Program-made: the position numbers and the translations under genes
DNA from: a virus
Virus record (IMG/VR): IMGVR_UViG_3300009082_000018
Location: 45,594-109,593 of that record
Reading direction: 5' to 3' (one strand)
DNA: 64,000 nucleotides
The notes under the pieces: model-generated
Told to the model about the DNA's origin: nothing
The model's input: only the letters and a program-made list of their open reading frames with translations
The model's database searches: none
Shown here: one piece after another, positions 55,255-63,623 of the stretch
Numbering within the stretch: position 1 is the stretch's first letter
Layout: each line of letters opens with the position of its first letter

Positions 55255-55280
55255 ACGGTATCGTCGATCTCACTTTTCCT
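55255..55280 (-). repeat. Conserved intergenic element
   Basis: AGGAAAAGTGAGATCGACGA, then TACC, ahead of the gene starting at 55238. Confidence 0.75.
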
Positions 55281-55515
55281 GGGTCAGCTCTTCCGGGTAG
55301 TACTCCAGCCCGCAGTATCCGCACCACGTTGATCCGTTCTTGTCTTCCTTGGCCTGTCTCTCGCCACACTCTCTGCATGGCGGACCCGAGGGAGCTGGCT
55401 CTGGGCTCTCGCTCTTCTCACAGAGCCTCTTGAGGGCCTCCTTGTCGGTCATGCCGGGCTTGAGAATCCCAGCTTGCCGAAGGATCGCTCTCTCTGTCTG
55501 GGTCAGTGCCATCAT
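55270..55515 (-). CDS. Zinc-ribbon protein, 81 residues
   Basis: ATG 55515 (or 55512) behind GAGAGGAA. N-terminal helices, then CRECGE and CGYCG. Its last codons overlap a conserved element. Confidence 0.7.
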   Translation of the reverse strand: MMALTQTERAILRQAGILKPGMTDKEALKRLCEKSESPEPAPSGPPCRECGERQAKEDKNGSTWCGYCGLEYYPEELTQEK

Positions 55516-55670
55516 TTCCTCTCGTTCTCGTCTCTGCCTAGAAGGGACAACATGCGTTGGAGAGCCTGCTGCTCGAAGGTGGTTAGATCGTCCTTCTCCA
55601 TCGAGAGTAGCTGCTGCACCAGGTCTTCCGTGACCTTGATGAATCTCTCGTGGGTGCTGACCTTGGCCAT
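55512..55670 (-). CDS. 52-residue helical protein
   Basis: MAKVSTHERFIKVTEDLVQQ followed by another helix. Its stop overlaps the next start (ATGA). Small but clean, below common length cut-offs. Confidence 0.65.
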   Translation of the reverse strand: MAKVSTHERFIKVTEDLVQQLLSMEKDDLTTFEQQALQRMLSLLGRDENERK

Positions 55671-55673
55671 GGT

Positions 55674-56366
55674 TCACTCCGCATCCCAGTTGATGCCGCT
55701 GACAGCGTCCTCGGCTTCCTGTCGCCACTCGTCCTCGTCCTTGACCTTCTCCACCTTGTCCTCTTCTTTTAGCATCCCAGGAGATAGACGGATGGACTCG
55801 CTCTCTTCTGACGTCGGCTTGATCGTAATTCTTTGTCCTCCGATGGTGGGGTCTTCGTCCACCTCGGTGACCTTGTACTCGTCCTCGTGGTAGGTCACCA
55901 GGTCGCCCACCTCGAATGTCTCGTCGTCGTTTTCCTCGAATCGGCTCTTGATCTCTTCGAGGGTGCTGATAGCATCGTCCAGCTCGCCCATGGTGCTTTC
56001 GCAGTTCTCGGCACGGGCCTGGATCAGATCGATGGTCGGGCTGCCACCTGGGAAGGCGTTCTCGAGGTTGCTGACCTTGTCCTCGCAGTCGCTCTGCAGT
56101 TGTTCCAGCTCGCTTTTGGCTTCCTCGCAGGCGGAAATGAGATCATCGATCTCGCCGAAGTCGCTGATGGCTGCGTCGAAACTCTCCTGCGTCGAGTAGT
56201 AGCTCGAGAGGAAGTCGCTTTGCGTGAGTTGCGATGCCTTGGGGTAGGTCTTGCTCATGTGCTTTCCGCCGTAGCGGAACGCCCACCAGTAGTAGGACTC
56301 GCCTTTCTTGATCCCTTTCTCCGGGTAGTCCTTCTGGGCCTTCTTGACCTGGTGAACGCGTGGCAT
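55674..56366 (-). CDS. Hypothetical 230-residue protein
   Basis: Starts MPRVHQVKKAQKDYPEKGIK; an N-terminal KKGESYYWWAFRYGGKHMS module common in phage proteins of unknown role, a coiled-coil middle and a beta-rich C-terminal part (FEVGDLVTYHEDEYKVTEV). Confidence 0.75.
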   Translation of the reverse strand: MPRVHQVKKAQKDYPEKGIKKGESYYWWAFRYGGKHMSKTYPKASQLTQSDFLSSYYSTQESFDAAISDFGEIDDLISACEEAKSELEQLQSDCEDKVSNLENAFPGGSPTIDLIQARAENCESTMGELDDAISTLEEIKSRFEENDDETFEVGDLVTYHEDEYKVTEVDEDPTIGGQRITIKPTSEESESIRLSPGMLKEEDKVEKVKDEDEWRQEAEDAVSGINWDAE

Positions 56367-56367
56367 G

Positions 56368-56661
56368 TCAGGCTCCTTTCTGAAGTTCGATGAAGGACTG
56401 GATCTCACCGGGAAGGACGATCTCGTATGGCACCACGGGACCGACGAGGCTGGGCCAGTGGTGTGTCGTCCTCAGGACATGTTTCTTGCCCTTGTACTCG
56501 ACCCAGAGGTAGGTCTGCTTGGCGATGACGCTGGTGCAGCAGCCGTTGAAGGAAGGTCCGTAGTAGGAGGACTGGTGGACCTTTCGGATGATCGTTCCGA
56601 TGTCCTTCTCTCGTCCTTGGTTTCCACACTCGAACTGACTGACCAGGATTGGGCACATCAT
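56368..56661 (-). CDS. Hypothetical 97-residue protein
   Basis: Beta-rich, several cysteines (CPILVSQFECG, NGCCTSV). Preceded by a conserved element. Unknown. Confidence 0.65.
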   Translation of the reverse strand: MMCPILVSQFECGNQGREKDIGTIIRKVHQSSYYGPSFNGCCTSVIAKQTYLWVEYKGKKHVLRTTHHWPSLVGPVVPYEIVLPGEIQSFIELQKGA

Positions 56662-56697
56662 GTTGTCCTCTCTCTCTCGGTAGTGGTCTCGACTAAA

Positions 56698-56720
56698 GTA
56701 TCGTCGATCTCACTTTTCCT
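56698..56720 (-). repeat. Conserved intergenic element
   Basis: AGGAAAAGTGAGATCGACGA, then TAC, ahead of the gene starting at 56661. Confidence 0.75.
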
Positions 56721-56946
56721 CCCACTTGAAGTAGAATCTTGGTCCGTGCTGGAACATCAAGGAGCCTTCCTTGCCGTCGCTCCTGCGACGCACCTCGACA
56801 AAGGGGGCACCAAAGGCAAGTACCTCGAAGTCCCGTTGCAGCTCCTCGGTGTTCCAGACTTGGCCATACTTCTCCTCAAGGGTCTGCCGGTCGGACTGTG
56901 GAGCGTTGATCTCAGCCTGTAGCATGCGTTGAAGGGTTTCTGACAT
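56710..56946 (-). CDS. Hypothetical 78-residue protein
   Basis: Helical N half and a strand pair (GSLMFQHGPRFYFKW). Preceded by and ending in conserved elements. Confidence 0.65.
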   Translation of the reverse strand: MSETLQRMLQAEINAPQSDRQTLEEKYGQVWNTEELQRDFEVLAFGAPFVEVRRRSDGKEGSLMFQHGPRFYFKWEEK

Positions 56947-56967
56947 GTGTTGCTCCTTTGTCCGACT

Positions 56968-56993
56968 ACGGTATCATCGATCTCAGTTTTCCT
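56968..56993 (-). repeat. Conserved intergenic element
   Basis: AGGAAAACTGAGATCGATGA, then TACC, ahead of the gene starting at 56946. Confidence 0.75.
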
Positions 56994-57213
56994 AGCCCTC
57001 GATGTAGAGGCACCAGGTGTGTTTGCACTCGAGGCACTCTACTTCGTAGTAGAGGAAGTCGCTGTAGCCGACGGCTCGATGCGTGCATTTGACGTTGCAA
57101 CTGCAGTTGCAGGGCTTGGTGTCCTCCTTCCACCACCAAGGACTCTGGAATCCGCGATCGTCGTCGATGTGCTCGGTGTGTGCGGACTTCCAGTTGACGA
57201 TCTGCCGTGCCAT
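56992..57213 (-). CDS. Cysteine-rich 73-residue protein
   Basis: CNCSCNVKC and CLECKHTWC suggest two zinc sites. Unknown. Confidence 0.65.
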   Translation of the reverse strand: MARQIVNWKSAHTEHIDDDRGFQSPWWWKEDTKPCNCSCNVKCTHRAVGYSDFLYYEVECLECKHTWCLYIEG

Positions 57214-57214
57214 G

Positions 57215-57514
57215 TCAGTGCTCCTCGGTCAGTTTGTCCTTGGGCAGCAGCCGCACGTGGGTCAGGAAGAACTCCCTGGTGTCGCCGGTCGCGGACTCTG
57301 TGGCGATCCGGATCATAGAGGTGTCACTCGGCCCACTTCTGGACTCGACCCACGCAGCCATGATGGTGGCCTCGCAGTACTCCAGGTGCTGTGGTTCGAG
57401 GTCGTGCCGCTGGATCGTTGATCCTTCTTTGGTGACTGGCCACAGTTGTAGCAGTCCTTTCTTGGGTGCAACCTTGCGGCCGATCAGGTTAGTGTGCATT
57501 CCCTTGCTTGCCAT
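57215..57514 (-). CDS. Hypothetical 99-residue protein
   Basis: Start at 57514. Contains KKGLLQLWPVTKEGSTIQRH and TREFFLTHVRLLPKD. Unknown. Confidence 0.65.
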   Translation of the reverse strand: MASKGMHTNLIGRKVAPKKGLLQLWPVTKEGSTIQRHDLEPQHLEYCEATIMAAWVESRSGPSDTSMIRIATESATGDTREFFLTHVRLLPKDKLTEEH

Positions 57515-57515
57515 T

Positions 57516-58286
57516 CTAGTCCTCCTCACCCAGCACCCACCGCAAGGCGTGCTTGAATCCGACCGACAGGCCCGGCTCATCGAGCTTGGCCAAGATCTCC
57601 TTGCGGCTCTTGGTCTTCGCCGAGGTCTTGCCCGTCTTCTTGGCCACCTTGCGAGCGGTGGGGCGCTTGTGTCCGTTGTTCTTGGCCTCCTCGAGGAGAC
57701 CGTCAAGGGTGCTTACCTGCTCGTCGGCGGGGAGGTCCGCCAGCTTGGCTGCGGCAGAGGCGGCGATCTTGCCCTCCTCCACGGCCTTGCGCACCGGAGC
57801 GGCGCAGGAGAGGAGCTTCATCCAGGCCTGCACGCAGTGCTTCGTCACGCCGAAGGTCACGGCGGCCTCTTCCTCGCTCCGGCCCATGGCCAGGTAGCGG
57901 GAGCACTTGTTGGCCCGGCCCAGCGGCGTGTCGTCCTGGCGGTTCTCGTTGGCACTGATGCTGACTCCGAACAGGTCGCTCTCGGTGCCCCGGCGCAGGA
58001 CAGCGGTCACCCGCACCGGCTCCTTGCCCTGGGCCTTCAGCCGCTTGTTGGCCTCGCGGGCGCAGCGGACGCGCTGCCGGCCGTCCACGACCACCGGCTT
58101 GTCCTGCTGCTTGACCACGACCACTGGCTCGATCACCCCCTGGAACATGATGTTGAGGACCAAGCCCTCGTCGAGGGGCAGGTTGATCCTGGGGTCGAAC
58201 ATGGGATGCTTGGGATCGTCGATCAGCACCAGCTCGTTGGGGTCGAAGGTGTAGGCGTTGGTGCGGTTCTCGAAGGCGGTCTTCAT
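57516..58286 (-). CDS. ParB-like protein
   Basis: 256 residues. ParB N-terminal fold: FQGVIEPVVVVKQQDKPVVV, then VDGRQRVRCAREA, and RANKCSRYLAMGRSEEEAA before an HTH (VTFGVTKHCVQAWMKLL). C-terminal lysine-rich linker. Could act in DNA partition, transcription or as a ParB-type nuclease/CTPase. No ParA is in the window. Confidence 0.85.
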   Translation of the reverse strand: MKTAFENRTNAYTFDPNELVLIDDPKHPMFDPRINLPLDEGLVLNIMFQGVIEPVVVVKQQDKPVVVDGRQRVRCAREANKRLKAQGKEPVRVTAVLRRGTESDLFGVSISANENRQDDTPLGRANKCSRYLAMGRSEEEAAVTFGVTKHCVQAWMKLLSCAAPVRKAVEEGKIAASAAAKLADLPADEQVSTLDGLLEEAKNNGHKRPTARKVAKKTGKTSAKTKSRKEILAKLDEPGLSVGFKHALRWVLGEED

Positions 58287-58321
58287 TGTCTCTCTCCGTT
58301 GTTCGTTGTGTTCTCCGACCA

Positions 58322-58346
58322 CGGTATCTTCGATCTCAGTTTTCCT
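58322..58346 (-). repeat. Conserved intergenic element
   Basis: AGGAAAACTGAGATCGAAGA, then TACC, ahead of the parB-like gene. Confidence 0.75.
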
Positions 58347-59091
58347 AGCTGGCCTTCTTGTCCGCCCCCTCGCGAAGGAATGCCTTGGCTGTCTCGTTCT
58401 CGTAGCCAGTCGAGGGCCAGCGCGCCGGCAATCCAGACTGTTTGTTCTTGACCACGTAGTCGACGGCGTTGATCTTGAACATCTGACGTGCGGCCTCGCT
58501 GAATCGTCCCTCGACGTCCTGCTTCTCGAGGTCCGTCATTGTCTCGTCGAGGAGCTTGCTCGCTTGCACCTCCACCTCGGCCTTGAACTCGGCGATGAGG
58601 GCATCGAGCCTCTGCTGGTACCGCACCACGTCTTTGGCCTTCTTGTGGACCTCGGTGCTGTACCAGTCCAGCAGCTGCGCGGAGCGGCTGATGGTCAGCT
58701 CCTTGGCCTTCTGAGCCTCGTGGATGGTGTGGGCCTCGGCGTGGGCTGCTTTGACGGCTTCCAAGACCTGCTCGTCGGTGAGGGTGATCAGGCTGCGCAT
58801 GTGCTCGTCGTCTGGGATCAGGCTTGGCTTGTCCACCATGCTGACCACGCCGATTCGGATGGTGTAGTTCATGGCGGTGCGGCTGTAGCTGTAGCGACTG
58901 ATCTCCACCTTGGCGGAAGGCAGGTGCTTGGCCAGCACTTCTCGGAACAGTCCCACGGTGCCTTGATCCTTCTCCGGGTCGCCGATGCCATGGCAGCGAA
59001 CGGAGACAAAGCACTCCTTGCCGTATCGACGATCCCGGCGAGCGTCGATTTTGTTGAAGCGGGTTTCGATCTGGAAGAACTGGTCGGCCAT
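58345..59091 (-). CDS. Hypothetical 248-residue protein
   Basis: Alpha/beta first half, coiled coil in the middle (ALIAEFKAEVEVQASKLL). Ends KKAS in front of a conserved element. Unknown. Confidence 0.75.
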   Translation of the reverse strand: MADQFFQIETRFNKIDARRDRRYGKECFVSVRCHGIGDPEKDQGTVGLFREVLAKHLPSAKVEISRYSYSRTAMNYTIRIGVVSMVDKPSLIPDDEHMRSLITLTDEQVLEAVKAAHAEAHTIHEAQKAKELTISRSAQLLDWYSTEVHKKAKDVVRYQQRLDALIAEFKAEVEVQASKLLDETMTDLEKQDVEGRFSEAARQMFKINAVDYVVKNKQSGLPARWPSTGYENETAKAFLREGADKKAS

Positions 59092-59110
59092 TTGTTTTCT
59101 CCTCGGTACC

Positions 59111-59132
59111 GGTATCGTCGATCTCACTTTAC
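59111..59132 (-). repeat. Conserved intergenic element
   Basis: GGTAAAGTGAGATCGACGAT, then ACC, ahead of the gene starting at 59091. Confidence 0.75.
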
Positions 59133-59300
59133 CAGGTCGACGGTGTGTCCTAGAGACTTGAGGTGCTCGAGGTACGCGTCCAGGTTGGTCCTGTAGTACT
59201 GACCTCGCTTATTGCCGTTGCCGTCGATCCAATCCAGAGTGAACTGCACGTTTCCATCTTTATCTGGTTTCGGATCTGTGATCTTCAGTTTGAAGTGCAT
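59124..59300 (-). CDS. 58-residue small protein
   Basis: MHFKLKITDPKPDKDGNVQF, then a helix (LDAYLEHLKSLGHTV). Ends LVK at a conserved element. Clean small gene. Confidence 0.65.
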   Translation of the reverse strand: MHFKLKITDPKPDKDGNVQFTLDWIDGNGNKRGQYYRTNLDAYLEHLKSLGHTVDLVK

Positions 59301-59329
59301 TGGCTGTTCTCTCCTTTGTTCCTAGCTAC

Positions 59330-61381
59330 CTACTCGTCCTTGGCCTCGCACTTGAGGATCGCCACCATAGTTTCTGGCAGCTGTCTGCGGTACTTTCGGA
59401 TCAGCTTCCGAGAGAACCAGACCTCTCCGTCCGTGAAGGGGCGAGCGAAACTACGCTTGGCCAACTCGTGGCCAGCTGCGGTGTCCAGCTTGTTGAAGCC
59501 GCAGCCGTCCTCGGTCCTGGCCCCATCGCACATGCCGGCGAGGGTGCGGATCCCCTGCATTGCTGCCTCGCGCTCTGCGTCGGTGGCCACCGGGTACTTG
59601 GCTGGCCGCTTGTCTGCATTGACACCACCACCCCCCTTGCTCGAGGGGACCACGGGGATGTTGACCAGGGTCGCGAGGTCCAGGGCCTTGTCGCTGATCT
59701 CCTGCTTTTCGACGATCAGCTCTGCCATTCGGCAGTCGAGGGAGCGGTCCATCACCAGGTGCTGCACCAGCACGCTGTTGACCTGGCCGATTCGGTGCGT
59801 CCGATCTTCGCACTGGCTGACCCATGCAGGAGTCCAGTCCAGCTCCGCGAAGACGACGTGGCAGGCAGCGGTGAGGGTCAGGCCAACCCCAGCGGCCTTG
59901 ATCCCGCCGATGAAGTAGCGGCAGCCGGGGTCCGTCTGGAAGCGATCCACCAGGGTCTGGCGCTTCATGGGATCGACGCGACCGTCGACAACCACTGCAG
60001 TCTGGCCGAATGCATTGGCCAGCGTGTCGATCACCTCGTGGTGATGGGCAAAGATCACGACCTTCTCGATCCCAGCCTCGGCCATGCCTTCCAGGTGCTC
60101 GATCACCTTGGGGAGCTTGGCGAGTGCAACAGCCTTGCGGGCGGCGCTGATCTGCTCGAAAGCCAGCTTGGCGCCCTCCTGCAGGGCGGCCACAGCGGCC
60201 TTGTAGGCCTCCTCGTCGCCGGACACTGCGGCGAGGTTCACGGCCAGTCGGAGAGCCTGCAGGTGCTCCTCCTGCTGCTCCCAGGCTGCATTCTCAGCGT
60301 CGACCACGGAGGCGTCGCCGTTCAGCGGGAGCACAACCACCTGGCGGCGCTTTGCTGGGAGATCTGTCAGCACGTCCTTCTTGAGCCGGCGGACCATGAT
60401 CGAGGAGCGGAGTCGCTGCTGCAGATCCTCGAGGTTCGAGGCGCCAGTGAAGTCCCAGACCCACTTGCGGCCAGCCTGGATCTGCTTTCCGTCGCAGTAC
60501 TTCTTGCCGAATGCAAAGGCGCTATGCCAGGCCTTGTTGTCGAGTGCATGCAGGAGCGGGAAGGCCTCCATGGGCCTGTTGAGGATCGGGGTTCCCGTGA
60601 GGAGGAGAACGCGACCTGCCACCTGATCCACCAGGCCAGGCTTGCGCGGCGAAGTCTCGGCCCAGCCGGTGGGGGTCTTCTTGAACTTGGCCTGGACTCC
60701 GAGGACACGCTGCGTGCGGAGTGCATCAGGGTTCTTGAGGTAGTGGGCCTCGTCGCAGATCATCACGCCCCACTGCCGGCCCATCAGGGACTCGAGGACT
60801 GCATCCTTGAGCCGGTCATAGTTCACGATCACGTAGTCCGCATTGGCAGGGATCGGGTTGCCATTCTCGACCACGTAGTAGGTCCAGGGTCGGGTGCTCC
60901 ACTTCTGAGACTCGCGCAGCCAGTTGACCCTGAGCGAGGCGGGGCAGATCACCAGGACGGACTTGATCTCGGGATCGTTGTTGCAGACACCGATGGCCTG
61001 GATCGTCTTACCGAGGCCCATTTCGTCTGCGACCAGCGTGCCCTTGCGACCGAGGGCGAAGGAGATGCCAGCCTTCTGGTATCCGAGGTACTCGAGGCCA
61101 GCGGGCTTGGCCAGGTCGACTGCTGCGTCGGTTGCCTTCGAAGCGGCCACGACCGTGAGGTGGGGGGTCAGTGCGTCCTTGGCAGCCTGGTCGCAGTACT
61201 GCTCGAGTCTGGCTGCCTTCTCGGCAAATGGGGTCCACCAGACCTTGCCCAGCTTCGCGGCGCACGCCTTGCAGCCGGGCTTGCAGTTGCCACCGTGCCA
61301 CCAGAAGCCAGCGGCCTTGGGGATCGACTTGTTCTCGAAGCTGAAGTTGGCGATCCAGATCCCGTTTTGGAAGGTGACCAT
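59330..61381 (-). CDS. SNF2-family helicase (SMARCAL1/HARP-like)
   Basis: 683 residues. N-terminal beta-rich recognition module with CKPGCKACAAK, then motif I ADEMGLGKT, motif II ICDEAHYLKN, motif III LLTGTPI, and C-terminal motif VI EDRTHRIGQ. HARP-like enzymes anneal or remodel forked DNA. Phage members are thought to help replication or repair. Preceded by a conserved element. Confidence 0.92.
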   Translation of the reverse strand: MVTFQNGIWIANFSFENKSIPKAAGFWWHGGNCKPGCKACAAKLGKVWWTPFAEKAARLEQYCDQAAKDALTPHLTVVAASKATDAAVDLAKPAGLEYLGYQKAGISFALGRKGTLVADEMGLGKTIQAIGVCNNDPEIKSVLVICPASLRVNWLRESQKWSTRPWTYYVVENGNPIPANADYVIVNYDRLKDAVLESLMGRQWGVMICDEAHYLKNPDALRTQRVLGVQAKFKKTPTGWAETSPRKPGLVDQVAGRVLLLTGTPILNRPMEAFPLLHALDNKAWHSAFAFGKKYCDGKQIQAGRKWVWDFTGASNLEDLQQRLRSSIMVRRLKKDVLTDLPAKRRQVVVLPLNGDASVVDAENAAWEQQEEHLQALRLAVNLAAVSGDEEAYKAAVAALQEGAKLAFEQISAARKAVALAKLPKVIEHLEGMAEAGIEKVVIFAHHHEVIDTLANAFGQTAVVVDGRVDPMKRQTLVDRFQTDPGCRYFIGGIKAAGVGLTLTAACHVVFAELDWTPAWVSQCEDRTHRIGQVNSVLVQHLVMDRSLDCRMAELIVEKQEISDKALDLATLVNIPVVPSSKGGGGVNADKRPAKYPVATDAEREAAMQGIRTLAGMCDGARTEDGCGFNKLDTAAGHELAKRSFARPFTDGEVWFSRKLIRKYRRQLPETMVAILKCEAKDE

Positions 61382-61398
61382 GTGTCTCTCCTCGGTTC

Positions 61399-61422
61399 CG
61401 GTATCGTCGATCTCAGTTTTCC
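61399..61422 (-). repeat. Conserved intergenic element
   Basis: GGAAAACTGAGATCGACGAT, then ACC, ahead of the SNF2-family helicase. Confidence 0.75.
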
Positions 61423-61547
61423 AGCCCGGTCTTGCCCCTGCAGGCCTTCCGGTTGGCGTCCTTCTTGCGGTTCCGGAAGCGGGAGGCCTTCCTCATGAGA
61501 GCGTCGAGAGCGTGAGGGTTTCGGCGTTTGGGCTGTTGCAGTTTCAT
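61413..61547 (-). CDS. 44-residue basic protein
   Basis: MKLQQPKRRNPHALDALMRK, then ASRFRNRKKDANRKA. Very basic; likely nucleic-acid binding. Flanked on both sides by conserved elements, and its stop is the TGA of one of them. Confidence 0.6.
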   Translation of the reverse strand: MKLQQPKRRNPHALDALMRKASRFRNRKKDANRKACRGKTGLEN

Positions 61548-61553
61548 GGCGCG

Positions 61554-61576
61554 GGTATCGTCGATCTCAGTTTTCC
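61554..61576 (-). repeat. Conserved intergenic element
   Basis: GGAAAACTGAGATCGACGAT, then ACC, 6 bases before the start of the 44-residue basic protein. Confidence 0.75.
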
Positions 61577-61642
61577 AGTTGTAGCAGCGGAGATCAACAA
61601 TTCAAGATCAATAAATAGACTTCTGAATCATCTCCCCCTCGT

Positions 61643-61663
61643 TATTGTCGATCTCAGTTTACC
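61643..61663 (-). repeat. Conserved intergenic element
   Basis: GGTAAACTGAGATCGACAAT, a second copy about 70 bases upstream of the previous one. The 62-base gap between the two copies holds no gene. Confidence 0.7.
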
Positions 61664-61724
61664 TGGCTGGGCGCCAGGCTACTTCGAGGCCTCTCAGGCC
61701 TCGCCAGAGGCATCGGTTGATCGC

Positions 61725-61796
61725 CTAATCCCCTGGCACTAACCCAACCTCAAACGTGCCTCCTTGAGCCTCCCAGAGCGTCTGGGAGGCATTCAT
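61725..61796 (-). CDS. 23-residue mini-ORF
   Basis: ATG 61796 behind a very strong AAGGAGGT. Peptide MNASQTLWEAQGG, then TFEVGLVPGD. The coding DNA contains a perfect 10-bp inverted repeat GCCTCCCAGA/TCTGGGAGGC (61767-61789), which could also act as a regulatory hairpin or terminator stem. Confidence 0.4.
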   Translation of the reverse strand: MNASQTLWEAQGGTFEVGLVPGD

Positions 61797-61798
61797 GA

Positions 61799-61969
61799 TC
61801 AACCTCCTTGCCGTTTCTTCTTGCTCTCGATGAGGTCAAGCACCTGGTGTTTGGGTTGGCCTCCAGCCACGCACCGCACACCTCCTGGTCCTAGGTGTGG
61901 CATGAGCCTGTCACTCATTGAGAAGCCGACTATGCTCCCGCACCATGGACACTTGATTTTGTTTTTCAC
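61799..61969 (-). CDS. 56-residue zinc-finger protein
   Basis: GTG 61969 overlapping the upstream stop (GTGA). CPWCGS is half a zinc site. Ends KKKRQGG. Unknown. Confidence 0.6.
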   Translation of the reverse strand: MKNKIKCPWCGSIVGFSMSDRLMPHLGPGGVRCVAGGQPKHQVLDLIESKKKRQGG

Positions 61970-62175
61970 AGCTTCACCCTGTATAGGCCTTTCGGTCCTA
62001 GCGCTGTGCGCAGCCAGGCCAGCTCCCAGCCCTCGCCGCACCAGGACAGATCGTCACCACGCAGCCAGGCCCAGCACAGCTTGTTTTTCCAGTAGCGACC
62101 CTCCATTGCCTTGTACTTGCGCAGGGCAGTCTTGCAGCCAGGGTGATCCTCGAGTAGTTGCTGATCAGTGTTCAT
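61966..62175 (-). CDS. Hypothetical 69-residue protein
   Basis: Tryptophan-rich helix bundle (KLCWAWLRGDDLSWCGEGWE). Start at 62175 or 62181. Confidence 0.6.
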   Translation of the reverse strand: MNTDQQLLEDHPGCKTALRKYKAMEGRYWKNKLCWAWLRGDDLSWCGEGWELAWLRTALGPKGLYRVKL

Positions 62176-62362
62176 TCCCATCTACCTCCTCGTCCTCTCC
62201 GTCACAGTGGCAGTCATTGCAGTGGTAGTCCTGGCAGATCTCGCAGTAGAACCATTGGCCATAGGTGCCACACTCTCGGCAGGGAACGCAGCACAGCCCG
62301 TCGTCGGGGGCGAAGCGCTGGCCACAGCCAGGGCAGCGTGCGGTGATAGAGAAGTCACTCAT
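62165..62362 (-). CDS. Cysteine-rich zinc protein, 65 residues
   Basis: CPGCG, CVPCRECG and CEICQDYHCNDCHC: at least three metal sites resembling a small RING or zinc-ribbon array. Unknown. Confidence 0.65.
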   Translation of the reverse strand: MSDFSITARCPGCGQRFAPDDGLCCVPCRECGTYGQWFYCEICQDYHCNDCHCDGEDEEVDGNEH

Positions 62363-62372
62363 GGGCTACCTC

Positions 62373-62588
62373 TCACTCGGCGGCGTTCTTGCACCAGTAG
62401 TGCCACTCTTCGACCGTCAGGTCGAACTCCCGGATGATGGCCTCGATCCTGGGATTGATGATCTGAGAGGTGGGCCACGGCATGTAGGGCCGCTCTCGGT
62501 CGTTCAGATCCCACATACGCTGGATCGCCTTGGCCAGCTCGAGGCCTCGGGAGTAGTGCTCGACGCTGCGCTCGGAACGGATAGCCAT
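62373..62588 (-). CDS. Hypothetical 71-residue protein
   Basis: Helical, with PRIEAIIREFDLTVEEWHYW. Unknown. Confidence 0.65.
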   Translation of the reverse strand: MAIRSERSVEHYSRGLELAKAIQRMWDLNDRERPYMPWPTSQIINPRIEAIIREFDLTVEEWHYWCKNAAE

Positions 62589-62591
62589 AGG

Positions 62592-62999
62592 CTACTCCTT
62601 GATCCAGGTAGCAGAGTCAAGCTCAGCCTGAACTGCCACAACGGGATCGTCTGGACCCAGCACGCGCTCGATCAGCGTCTGGGCTCGCTTGCTGGGGGTC
62701 TTGGTCAGGAAGCCCCGCCCTCTGCCGGCGTGGTAGTTGTAGCCCTCGGGCAGCTGATCCATGGTCGGATCTAGCACTGCGCCAGTCTCGTCCTCCAGCC
62801 ACCAGTGCATGCCCTGGCCCAGCTTTCCGCTGTGTGGGGTGAGGCCTGACTCCTTGCCGCCGAGGAGGTGGTAGAGAGCCTCACTTGCCACGTAGCAGTG
62901 ACCAGCGACGGGATTGGCCTCGGCTGGGGTTTCGACCTTTCGCAGGTCTGGGGTCAGGTTGGAGCGGATCGAAGCGATGAGGTACAAGAGGCGGTCCAT
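62592..62999 (-). CDS. Hypothetical 135-residue protein
   Basis: GHCYVASEALYHLLGGK, HWWLEDETGAVLDPT and a C-terminal RGFLTKTPSKRAQ form a compact domain known in phages but without assigned function. The cysteine-histidine-aspartate pattern could be a papain-like site, unproven. Confidence 0.7.
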   Translation of the reverse strand: MDRLLYLIASIRSNLTPDLRKVETPAEANPVAGHCYVASEALYHLLGGKESGLTPHSGKLGQGMHWWLEDETGAVLDPTMDQLPEGYNYHAGRGRGFLTKTPSKRAQTLIERVLGPDDPVVAVQAELDSATWIKE

Positions 63000-63019
63000 T
63001 ATGATCTCCTTTTGGCCTC

Positions 63020-63043
63020 GATATCGTCGATCTCAGTTTTCCT
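63020..63043 (-). repeat. Conserved intergenic element
   Basis: AGGAAAACTGAGATCGACGA, then TATC, ahead of the gene starting at 62999. Confidence 0.75.
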
Positions 63044-63305
63044 ATGTCACGACTAGGTGGTATCGTCCTGCTCTCGAGTGAGCCACTGTTGCCACGTTGT
63101 CGTAGCTCTCGCTAGCTGGTTGATCCTCGAGGCCTTCTTTCCACACAACCACGTCGTGACGCGTGGCCTCGTGGTGGTAGGTGATCGTCGATCCGTTGCC
63201 AAGGCAGCTGACCAGCATAGCAGCCTCCTCGACGTGCAGGCAGGCAGCGCGGATCTGGTTATCCATCCACACTCGCCAGACCAGCATTGACAGCTCGTAG
63301 CCCAT
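63042..63305 (-). CDS. Hypothetical 87-residue protein
   Basis: Alpha/beta with AACLHVEEAAMLVSCLGNG. Ends HLVVT with its TAG at a conserved element. Confidence 0.65.
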   Translation of the reverse strand: MGYELSMLVWRVWMDNQIRAACLHVEEAAMLVSCLGNGSTITYHHEATRHDVVVWKEGLEDQPASESYDNVATVAHSRAGRYHLVVT

Positions 63306-63317
63306 GAGATCCTCCTC

Positions 63318-63620
63318 TCAGATCAGGTTGCAAAGTAGCTTGGCAGCAGCCAGGATCGGATCGTTGTTGTCGCGACTGATCCCAGTCCCCATTGCGGTGT
63401 AGTTGTTGTCCCGGTAGTAGCGGTGAACGCTTCCCAGCTTTGCATCCCAGCTGTCCCCGTGGATATCGGCGACGTATGGAAAGCAGTCGTCGCTTTCCTG
63501 CTCTGGCCGGCGGATCAGGCGGAAGGTGTAGCCCATAAGCTTGAAAGATCCATCCTCGAGGATCTCCACCTTCGCCTGCTCGCCTGACCAGTCCTCCCGG
63601 GTGATCGTGACGGTTTGCAT
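63318..63620 (-). CDS. Hypothetical 100-residue protein
   Basis: Beta-rich start (AKVEILEDGSFKLMGYTFRL), helix at the end. Unknown. Confidence 0.65.
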   Translation of the reverse strand: MQTVTITREDWSGEQAKVEILEDGSFKLMGYTFRLIRRPEQESDDCFPYVADIHGDSWDAKLGSVHRYYRDNNYTAMGTGISRDNNDPILAAAKLLCNLI

Positions 63621-63623
63621 TGG

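Noticed and set aside
59300-61498. 732-codon forward-strand ORF
   Set aside because: It is the antisense shadow of the SNF2 helicase, whose motifs are complete on the reverse strand.
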